NCBI GenBank assembly: GCA_017609795.1
Contig: JAFCDH010000024.1
Location: 1-9,687, forward strand
DNA length: 9,687 nt
Source of the DNA: Candidatus Pacearchaeota archaeon
GTDB taxonomy: Archaea > Nanobdellota > Nanobdellia > Pacearchaeales > GW2011-AR1
Reading direction: 5' to 3'
Within the stretch, counting starts at the first letter, position 1. Each line of letters opens with the position of its first letter. Shown one piece after another: positions 1 to 5,724 of this stretch. The translations under genes were made by a program, and so were the position numbers. The notes beneath the pieces are model-generated. The model made no database searches, had not been told where the DNA came from, and saw only the letters and a program-made list of their open reading frames with translations.

Positions 1-5
1 AGAGA

Positions 6-410
6 TTGAGAGTATTGATTTTAATTGATGAAAGTAATTTTTATTATAGCACAGCAAAGAAAGGCAAGAAAGTAAATTTTCAAAAACTAATTAATGAACT
101 AGTTGGTAATAGGGAATTAGTTAATATTTGTTATTATGTTGCCCTCTTAGATATAGAAGAAAACGAGGAAAAATATTGGGGGCACCAAAGATTTTTAAAT
201 AAGCTTAGAGAGATTCCAAAATTTAAAGTTGTCTTATGTGCCTTAAAGAAAATTAAAGCTAAAGGAGAGGGTTATACTTATTTTATTAAAGGAGATGATG
301 TCAAACTATCAAATAATCTCTTAATGGGGGTAGCAGATAATTTATATGATACTGCCATTGTTGTAAGTGGGGATGAAGACTTTATTGATTCTAAGACAAT
401 GATCAAATAA
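6..410 (+). CDS. NYN-domain (PIN-like) putative ribonuclease, short at the C-terminus
   Basis: NYN domains are PIN-like, metal-dependent RNases (LabA/DUF88 type). Seen here: an N-terminal strand leading to IDESN (D8, N11; family form IDGSN), then KGDDV (K95, D98), then VVSGDEDF (D123, D125) after a hydrophobic strand. Two features suggest decay. The Asp usually found six residues after the DV motif is Asn (N104). The protein stops nine residues after SGDEDF, where relatives normally continue for a further strand and helix. I found no frame that restores the missing end. The start is uncertain: TTG at position 6 is the first start visible, but the frame is open to the window edge and the true start may lie upstream. 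It converges with the Fic gene. It could be a small functional nuclease, a pseudogene, or one part of a split gene. Confidence 0.65.
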   Translation: MRVLILIDESNFYYSTAKKGKKVNFQKLINELVGNRELVNICYYVALLDIEENEEKYWGHQRFLNKLREIPKFKVVLCALKKIKAKGEGYTYFIKGDDVKLSNNLLMGVADNLYDTAIVVSGDEDFIDSKTMIK

Positions 411-426
411 AAAAGCTCCCATCAGG

Positions 427-485
427 ATGCCAGAAGTGTAGGCTTCGGCGGGGGCATATATAGGGGTATATATACTTCATGGCAT
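427..485. repeat. GC-rich imperfect inverted repeat between convergent genes
   Basis: Arm 427-440 (ATGCCAGAAGTGTA) pairs with 471-485 (TATACTTCATGGCAT), giving 14 pairs including one G-U, with one bulged A at 479. The loop holds 441-455, 13 of 15 bases G or C, which is far above the surrounding composition and includes a C(UUCG)G tetraloop sequence at 443-448. An alternative hairpin is TATATA-GGGG-TATATA (457-472). It lies 16 nt after the NYN stop and 24 nt beyond the Fic stop. It could act as a two-way transcript end structure, be a small mobile-element remnant, or mark the event that shortened the NYN gene. No T-run follows directly on either strand. Confidence 0.5.
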
Positions 486-509
486 TTCATTAGGTATTTT
501 TGCAAGAGA

Positions 510-1406
510 TTAAAATCTTAATTCCTCTTTTTTCAGAATGCTTATTAAAAATTTAACAAAAGGTCTTAGATTGTTTTTATACTGGGCTTCTTGTAAAACC
601 TCATAATATTTAAATCTTCTTTTTTTAAGAATATTTATCATCGGATAGTTATTTCTGTGCAAAATAAAATTCATTAATAACCTTCCAACTCTTCCGTTAC
701 CATCTACAAAAGGATGAATTCTTTCAAATTCTGTATGAAAATAAGAAGCTAAGATTAATGGGTGAAGTTTGTTTTTATTAGTCGAATACCATCTCAACAA
801 GCTTGCTATTTGTCTTGGCACTTCCTGAGCTTTTGGGGGGATAGACCTTCCTACAAATACCTGAACTCTTCTAAATTCTCCTATTTGAGAAATTAAATCT
901 TGCCTTAAAGTGTTTATTACAACTAATTCATGCAATCTCAGTATAAATTCTTTATTTATATCTCCCTTGAGATTTAACATATAATCAAATGCTTTTTTAT
1001 GATTTATAACTTCATGCACTTCTCTTAATGATTTATTGCTCGGGACAATTCCTTCAAATAATAGAAAAGAAATTTCTGATAAGGTTAGGGTGTTCCCTTC
1101 TATTCCAGTTGAATCATGAGTAAATAAGGAGCAAAAAGCTTCATATCTATTTTCATAGTTTTCTTTGGATTCTTTTGAAAAATCTCTTTTAATTTTATCT
1201 AAGAGTTCTAACTCTTCTTTTGTTAAAATAACATTAAAAACATTTAATTTCTTATCAGCTTCTTTTTCTTTTTTCTTTAAATCTTCTTTACTTAAATTAA
1301 CCCCCAAGTAAATCCTCTCTTTACTTACTTTTTTGCCTTCCCTTATAGATTTGACTCGGTAATAATATTTCCTGCCTTTTTTCTCCTGGATTTCATTATG
1401 AACCAT
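510..1406 (-). CDS. fic: Fic family protein (putative AMP-transferase), class II inhibitory helix
   Basis: Fic enzymes transfer AMP or another nucleotide phosphate from NTPs to hydroxyl side chains of target proteins. The full active-site motif is present: HPFVDGNGRVGR at residues 231-242, with catalytic H231, acidic D235 and phosphate-binding R239/R242. An inhibitory helix of the (S/T)xxxE(G/N) type sits N-terminal to the Fic core (S99, E103, G104), so this is a self-inhibited class II Fic. The flap is seen as GEFRRVQVFVG (176-186). The first 45 residues form a small basic segment (YYYRVKSIREGKKVSKERIYLG region) of a type found ahead of some archaeal Fic domains. I see no C-terminal winged helix. 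The 298-aa length suits the family. The ATG at 1406 is supported by a TATA box centred 26 nt upstream, so the mRNA is probably leaderless. A perfect inverted repeat flanks that promoter. No antitoxin gene is adjacent; the target is unknown. Confidence 0.92.
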   Translation of the reverse strand: MVHNEIQEKKGRKYYYRVKSIREGKKVSKERIYLGVNLSKEDLKKKEKEADKKLNVFNVILTKEELELLDKIKRDFSKESKENYENRYEAFCSLFTHDSTGIEGNTLTLSEISFLLFEGIVPSNKSLREVHEVINHKKAFDYMLNLKGDINKEFILRLHELVVINTLRQDLISQIGEFRRVQVFVGRSIPPKAQEVPRQIASLLRWYSTNKNKLHPLILASYFHTEFERIHPFVDGNGRVGRLLMNFILHRNNYPMINILKKRRFKYYEVLQEAQYKNNLRPFVKFLISILKKEELRF

Positions 1407-1412
1407 ATTATA

Positions 1413-1458
1413 TTTATGACTACATTATTTATAAATCTTTCGTTTATGTAGTCATAAA
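1413..1458. promoter_or_regulatory. 13-bp perfect inverted repeat around the fic promoter (operator candidate)
   Basis: TTTATGACTACAT (1413-1425) and its exact reverse complement ATGTAGTCATAAA (1446-1458) are separated by 20 nt that contain the BRE/TATA box of the Fic gene. The arm centres lie 33 bp apart, about three helical turns, so both face the same side of the DNA. Inference: a dimeric or tetrameric regulator binding both arms would block TBP/TFB access. In RNA form only part would be transcribed, which argues for a DNA site rather than an RNA hairpin. Confidence 0.6.
1426..1442 (-). promoter_or_regulatory. fic core promoter (BRE + TATA)
   Basis: On the minus strand the sequence reads CGAAAGATTTATAAATA. 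The TATA core ATTTATAAA (1428-1436) is centred 26 nt before the ATG at 1406, which places the transcript start at the start codon. The preceding CGAAAG fits an archaeal BRE. Confidence 0.6.
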
Positions 1459-1462
1459 AAGG

Positions 1463-1513
1463 AAAAATTAAATATAAAATAGAAAAAATTTGTAGACAAA
1501 ATAATAATTTTGT
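1463..1513 (-). terminator. Probable terminator of the 1008-aa surface gene
   Basis: On the minus strand a 7-bp hairpin ACAAAAT-TATT-ATTTTGT (1496-1513) is followed by T-rich DNA (plus strand 1463-1490: A6 and A5 runs). It begins 52 nt after the stop at 1566. Archaeal termination needs mainly the T-tract; the hairpin may be incidental. Confidence 0.45.
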
Positions 1514-1565
1514 GGTCCCCCAAGTCCCATCAATTAATCACAATATAAGTCATCGGCAGGAGCAT

Positions 1566-4500
1566 TCACCTTTTAAAAAATCCTTTTTTCTTTAACAACC
1601 ATTTATTTTTGTTTTTATTAACATGAGGGCTATCTTCTTTATGCCTTTTCCAGATAAAAAACACAGCAGCACCTACTATTAACAAGAAGATAACATAAAC
1701 ACTCATTTTTCCTTTAACACCATCAAGAACCACCTGCCCAACAGTTCTTGATTTTCCTAAAACAACAGATTTTCTAACAAAACCCTCTAAATCAGAAGAA
1801 AATGCAAAATAAATAGAATAAATTCCTGCTAAGTTTTTAGGCAATTGAATTAAAACACTTCTTTTATTTTCTCCTTTTTCAACAACAAAATTATCTGTGA
1901 TTCTTTTTATTTCAACTCCATCCCTATCAACAAGCCAGATTTCTATATTAACTTCTTTTCCAACTAAACTATCATCATTTAAAATATAATTTACATCTAA
2001 TTCTTCTTTTTCCTGAATTATATCTTTAATTTCAATTCCTCCAACACCTGGGATAGTAACAACAACTACCTGAGTGTTTATCCCTTCATCACATTTTATT
2101 TCCAAATCTCCAGAATAATCTCCAGCACCAATTTCATCAGGAACATTTAAATTAAAATTAAAATCTATGTTTTCTCCAGGAGCAATTCCCTCAATCTGAT
2201 CCAAATAAACCCAAGAACTAATATCTCCTTTAGCTATTAATCTACAATTATTTAAAAATTTATTCCCAATATTTTTCACATTTAAAGACAAACTTTTTTC
2301 ATCACCTTCATGAGCAATAATTTCTCCCATTTGTGTTACTTGCATTCTTCCACTAGTATTAGAAGGAAAATACCCTCCTCCGCCTCCACCACCTCCAGAA
2401 CCTCCTCCAGAAGGAAGATTAGGAGTAGAACTTGAAGTATCAACACTAAAACTTGAATTAGTAGTATTTTGATTTCCTGCAGAATCATTAATATAAAAAT
2501 AAAAAACAAAGTCAGAATCAGAACTAACATCAAAACTTGTAGTATTATCTAAACAAGTTACAGAAGTATTAACTATTTCTAAACTTGCTCCTTGATAAAC
2601 ATTATACCAACAAGAATCTAAATTATTATCAGAAACACTCCAAACAGCAGAAACAGTTCTACTTGTTTTTTCACCACTTGGCTCAGAAACACTAATACTA
2701 GGATTAACAGTATCAATATAAAAAGTTTGATTACCATTAACAGCAGAATTACCTAAAGAATCATTACATTGAATATTCCAAAGATAAATTCCATCACTTA
2801 AATTCAGATAAAAAGTATTCACACTATTATTTTCAGGAGAAATTTCTGTCTGATTCAAACTAAAACTTTCATTAAAATCTCCCCATAACTCACAAGAATC
2901 CAAGTCCATATCAGTAGGAGTATAATTAAAATTAATATTTTCTTGATAATTTAAATATTCATCAATTGGAAAAGATAAAACAATGGTAGGAGCTCCTACT
3001 TGAACTGAAAAATTTGCACTATCACTTGATTCTTCTCCTAAACTATCATTTGCATAAATATTAACAACATAATTTCCATTCTTAGAAACATCAAAGGTTG
3101 TATTTGCACAACCAGCTAAACTAGTATTGCTTCCATCATCAATATTATACCAACAAGAATCTAAATTATCATCAGAAACAGAAAAATTTAATTCTAAACT
3201 TTCATTATATCCATAACTTGCTCCTTGTTGAGGAACAACAAGACTAATAGATGGGGCTGTATTTAATAAATCATAATCAATTGTAACATTATAAAGCTCA
3301 GGAGTAATACTTGAATCAGGTGTTGAAAAAATTATTTTATACTGAAAATAAGTATTATTATCTAAACTCAAATCTTGAGGGCTTGTATCTGTTATATCTG
3401 TCCAACTTTCTCCAGAACAAACAGCATCATTACAACTTCTAACTTGAAAGTCTAAATTTGTGTTAACAACTAAAGAAGTCAAACCAAAAATATTTCCATT
3501 ACCTCCATTCATATCTTCAGCTTTTCTTACAAAACTAACTCCAGAATCTGTTGATTGATAAATATCTTCACTTCCATCAGCTATATAAATATAATTATTT
3601 GAATCAAGATGAATAACTTGTCCTAAATTACTATCTCCCCCATTATAATCATCATTAACTAACACCCAATTAACTCCTGAATCAATTGAATGCCATACAT
3701 CTTGATTATGTAATACAAAAAGAGTTCCAGAACTATTTACATACATATCAGTAACATCATTACCAATCCCACCATTATAATCATCATTTATCTTATTCCA
3801 AGTAACTCCTTCATCACTAGATTTCCAAACATTAGCAGAATTATCAATTACAAAAATATCATTATTATTATCAACCACCATAGCTCCTGCATTAGGACCT
3901 TCTCCAAAACTATCATTTACACTACTAAAATTTATTCCAGAATTTTCTGATTTAAGAACCTTATCTGCTCCATCTATAATATAAATATAATCATTACTAT
4001 CAATTGCCATAACCTGCCCATTATTACTTGCTCCAGGATTAATATCATCATTTACTTTATTCCAAGTAACCCCATAATCATCAGATTTCCAAACATCTTG
4101 ACTATATAATATAAATAAACTACCTGAGCTATTAGAACCCATATATGTTGCACCATTGCTCTCTGCACCAGTATAATCATCTTTAATTAAACTCCAATTT
4201 ATCCCATTATTTACAGATTTCCAAATATCAGCATTTCCATCAACAGTATATAATTCATAAACACTTGACTTATCTTCTTCCCAACTAATATTATTCCATT
4301 TAGATTCCCCACCAGCATCAAAAACCTGTGAAGTATAACTTCCAGTTAAATTATCACTAACTAAAACAACAGCACTTCCATTATAAGTTGTATTAACATA
4401 ACTACCATTATTAAAATCTCCTTCAATATCATCTTGAAAAACAGCAAAACCAGTAATAAAACCGGTTGTTCCTCCTCTAATCATAAACAAAACTCCAACT

Positions 4501-4592
4501 AAAACCAAAAAAATAATCCCTAAAACAGCATATCTAATAATGTCTCTTTTTTCAATAGTTTCTATTAAACTCTTAATTGCCTCTTTTATCAT
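1566..4592 (-). CDS. Large membrane-anchored surface protein: six-unit Asp-box beta-propeller, Ig-like domains, NEW3-like domain
   Basis: 1008 aa, probably a cell-surface binding or structural protein. In order: short cytoplasmic N-terminus; TM helix 20-38; juxtamembrane TGFITGFAVF (43-52); six repeats of 43-45 residues starting at W124, W168, L213, W256, W300 and Y345, each with an Asp-box-like SxDxGxxW motif (e.g. SDDYGVTW, SSDEGVTW, SIDSGVNW), as in six-bladed BNR/sialidase-like propellers; a linker domain (about 382-445); three Ig-like domains marked by DDNLDSCWY, DMDLDSCEL and DNNLDSCWY; Gly-rich hinge GGGSGGGGGGGG (729-740); a NEW3-like beta domain (about 752-848); another beta domain; TM helix 963-981; basic tail. 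About thirty N-x-S/T sequons suggest heavy N-glycosylation. No sialidase catalytic residues are identifiable, so binding is likelier than catalysis. Both ends appear to be cytoplasmic unless the N-terminal helix is cleaved. Start ATG has no SD and only a weak TATA at -26. Specific ligand unknown. Confidence 0.85.
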   Translation of the reverse strand: MIKEAIKSLIETIEKRDIIRYAVLGIIFLVLVGVLFMIRGGTTGFITGFAVFQDDIEGDFNNGSYVNTTYNGSAVVLVSDNLTGSYTSQVFDAGGESKWNNISWEEDKSSVYELYTVDGNADIWKSVNNGINWSLIKDDYTGAESNGATYMGSNSSGSLFILYSQDVWKSDDYGVTWNKVNDDINPGASNNGQVMAIDSNDYIYIIDGADKVLKSENSGINFSSVNDSFGEGPNAGAMVVDNNNDIFVIDNSANVWKSSDEGVTWNKINDDYNGGIGNDVTDMYVNSSGTLFVLHNQDVWHSIDSGVNWVLVNDDYNGGDSNLGQVIHLDSNNYIYIADGSEDIYQSTDSGVSFVRKAEDMNGGNGNIFGLTSLVVNTNLDFQVRSCNDAVCSGESWTDITDTSPQDLSLDNNTYFQYKIIFSTPDSSITPELYNVTIDYDLLNTAPSISLVVPQQGASYGYNESLELNFSVSDDNLDSCWYNIDDGSNTSLAGCANTTFDVSKNGNYVVNIYANDSLGEESSDSANFSVQVGAPTIVLSFPIDEYLNYQENINFNYTPTDMDLDSCELWGDFNESFSLNQTEISPENNSVNTFYLNLSDGIYLWNIQCNDSLGNSAVNGNQTFYIDTVNPSISVSEPSGEKTSRTVSAVWSVSDNNLDSCWYNVYQGASLEIVNTSVTCLDNTTSFDVSSDSDFVFYFYINDSAGNQNTTNSSFSVDTSSSTPNLPSGGGSGGGGGGGGYFPSNTSGRMQVTQMGEIIAHEGDEKSLSLNVKNIGNKFLNNCRLIAKGDISSWVYLDQIEGIAPGENIDFNFNLNVPDEIGAGDYSGDLEIKCDEGINTQVVVVTIPGVGGIEIKDIIQEKEELDVNYILNDDSLVGKEVNIEIWLVDRDGVEIKRITDNFVVEKGENKRSVLIQLPKNLAGIYSIYFAFSSDLEGFVRKSVVLGKSRTVGQVVLDGVKGKMSVYVIFLLIVGAAVFFIWKRHKEDSPHVNKNKNKWLLKKKGFFKR

Positions 4593-4650
4593 TTTTTTTA
4601 GTAATATAGGAATCTATTAACTACTTTTTTCTATTCTCTTAATCGCCTTG

Positions 4651-4689
4651 AACTAAATAGATAGCATTATATTTTATAAGCTATTAGTT
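4651..4689. promoter_or_regulatory. Composite inverted repeat with TATA-like centre upstream of the 1008-aa gene
   Basis: Arms AACTA (4651-4655) and TAGTT (4685-4689), ATAGC (4661-4665) and GCTAT (4680-4684), TTATA (4667-4671) and TATAA (4675-4679) nest around TTT, with a 5-nt insert and one bulged A on the left side. The minus strand reads CTTATAAAATATAAT at the centre, a plausible TATA box that would give a leader of about 56 nt for the gene starting at 4592. It begins 23 nt after the stop of the 245-aa gene, so it could instead be an mRNA end hairpin. The high AT content makes chance pairing possible. Confidence 0.35.
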
Positions 4690-4712
4690 TAAGTTATAAT
4701 TATATTCTAAAT

Positions 4713-5450
4713 CTATTTTGATTTTTTATCATAAAACCTCAAACCTATTACAAAAATAGCTAATAATCCAACAGCCATTAAAAATAAACTAATTAAAGGA
4801 TATTTTTGCCAAAAATTATCTCCTAAAACTCTTTCTAAACTAATCACATTTCCAGTTAAACCAACTCCTTTAAATTCAATAGCATCTTCTCCTCCTTCAA
4901 TAACTCTTACATCATAATTTCCATCAGGAGCAGTTAATCTTATTCTTTTACTTTGACCCTTTTCTAAAGAAATTGATGCAGTTTGATCTTCACTACCAAT
5001 ATAAATTAATATTTTTTTATCATAAATAGGAGCATTACCAATATTAGTTACTATTAAAGTATCTCCTTCTAATTCAATACCTACTTTTTCTAATTCTCCG
5101 ACATTAAATAAAGTTCTAGGAGCATTTATGCCCTTATAACTTGCACTAATTTCCCAAGGTCCTTTAACTGCATCTTCAGGTAATTTAAAACTTATTTCTT
5201 TTCCAGAAACAACAACTCCTTGTTTAACCACCTCTGTATAATAATCTTGAATAACATAATCAATTTCTCCTTCTATTTGTTTATTATCTTCATCGTAAAG
5301 AACAATTTTAAAAACAACTTCTTCTCCAGGAACATAATTATTTCCCACTTCAATATCTAATTTTTCAGCATAAACTAAATTCAAAGACAATATAAGAAAA
5401 ATTCCAAACACTAAATTCAAACCTAACAACTTATCTGTTCTCTTTTTCAT
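4713..5450 (-). CDS. Secreted/anchored beta-sandwich surface protein with C-terminal TM helix
   Basis: 245 aa; I do not recognise a named family. A signal peptide covers residues 1-28 (basic MKKRTDK, hydrophobic core, likely cut after VYA). Two beta-sandwich-like domains follow: about 29-118, resembling macroglobulin/Ig-like domains (YVPGEEVVFKIVLYDEDNK), and about 120-190 (VTNIGNAPIYDKK, CARDB-like). Then comes the juxtamembrane LTGNVISLE (198-206), a TM helix (218-238) and a short basic tail (DKKSK). The topology is ectodomain outside, C-terminus inside. The ATG at 5450 is supported by a BRE/TATA box matching that of the 442-aa gene at the same distance. It lies between the two larger surface genes on the same strand, with a 120-nt gap and no strong T-tract before the 1008-aa gene, so read-through is possible. 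Likely role: a small partner or assembly component of the surface proteins; this is inference. Confidence 0.8.
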   Translation of the reverse strand: MKKRTDKLLGLNLVFGIFLILSLNLVYAEKLDIEVGNNYVPGEEVVFKIVLYDEDNKQIEGEIDYVIQDYYTEVVKQGVVVSGKEISFKLPEDAVKGPWEISASYKGINAPRTLFNVGELEKVGIELEGDTLIVTNIGNAPIYDKKILIYIGSEDQTASISLEKGQSKRIRLTAPDGNYDVRVIEGGEDAIEFKGVGLTGNVISLERVLGDNFWQKYPLISLFLMAVGLLAIFVIGLRFYDKKSK

Positions 5451-5457
5451 AATACTA

Positions 5458-5640
5458 TTAACAAATTCTTATTTTTAAACATTTCTGAGGTTTTAAAATA
5501 TTGATAATTTTCTTATAAAACTTAGGAATTTCTAATAACCTAAGTTTCTTCAATCCAAATATCTCATAAGTTCTATTAGTTATGTTCCTCTGTTCTCCAA
5601 TATTCAAAGGATTTCCCAGCCTAAAGCGCTCCTTTTTCAA
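5458..5640 (-). other. Doubtful 60-codon reading frame or structured untranslated stretch
   Basis: An open frame begins with TTG at 5640 and ends 7 nt before the next ATG. Its product would be Lys/Ile/Leu-rich and resembles no family I know. Against a gene: a TATA-like box CTTATAAAT (5651-5659) would place the transcript start near 5629, inside the frame; there is no ATG in frame; and the composition is what AT-rich noncoding DNA would give. The stretch holds a 9-bp perfect inverted repeat, AAACTTAGG (5518-5526) and CCTAAGTTT (5539-5547), extended by a G-U pair only in the minus-strand RNA. It may be a leader, a decayed gene or a real small gene. Confidence 0.3.
5467..5487 (-). promoter_or_regulatory. 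Core promoter of the 245-aa surface gene
   Basis: The minus strand reads CAGAAATGTTTAAAAATAA, with the leading C at 5487, 37 nt before the A of ATG at 5450. The TATA part is centred 26 nt upstream of ATG, implying a leaderless mRNA. The same box with one change (CAGAAATATTTAAAAA) stands at exactly the same distance from the 442-aa gene. Confidence 0.6.
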
Positions 5641-5660
5641 AGCTAATAAAATTTATAAGA

Positions 5661-5678
5661 TGTTAATAGAAATTAACA
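5661..5678. repeat. 7-bp perfect palindrome with 4-nt spacer
   Basis: TGTTAAT (5661-5667) and ATTAACA (5672-5678) surround AGAA. It sits just upstream of the TATA-like box at 5651-5659 on the minus strand, a position where a repressor could cover the BRE. It is AT-rich and short, so chance is a serious alternative. Confidence 0.3.
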
Positions 5679-5694
5679 TAAATAAATCAACAAC

Positions 5695-5724
5695 CAAAAA
5701 TAAATCTAAAAACTCCTAAAAAAA
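5695..5724 (-). terminator. T-rich terminator of the 442-aa gene
   Basis: Directly after the TGA at 5725-5727 the minus strand carries T7, T5 and T5 runs within 30 nt (TTTTTTTAGGAGTTTTTAG and then ATTTATTTTTGG). Multiple T-runs are the usual archaeal intrinsic termination signal. It implies that the 245-aa gene relies on its own promoter. Confidence 0.5.

Noticed and set aside
6..1406. NYN and Fic as one toxin-antitoxin operon
   Set aside because: The genes converge, so they are not co-transcribed, and neither looks like an antitoxin; co-location alone is weak evidence.
1514..1565. C/D-box guide RNA (GATGA-like sites at about 1547 and 1527 on the minus strand)
   Set aside because: No full RUGAUGA box and no CUGA boxes at proper spacing.
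2336..2533. Leu/Ile-rich frame within the 1008-aa gene
   Set aside because: Same strand, other frame, product of low-complexity Gly and Ser codons read out of frame; no separate promoter.
3430..4223. Active sialidase
   Set aside because: Asp-box motifs are structural; I could not find the Arg triad, Tyr/Glu and Asp of catalytic sialidases.
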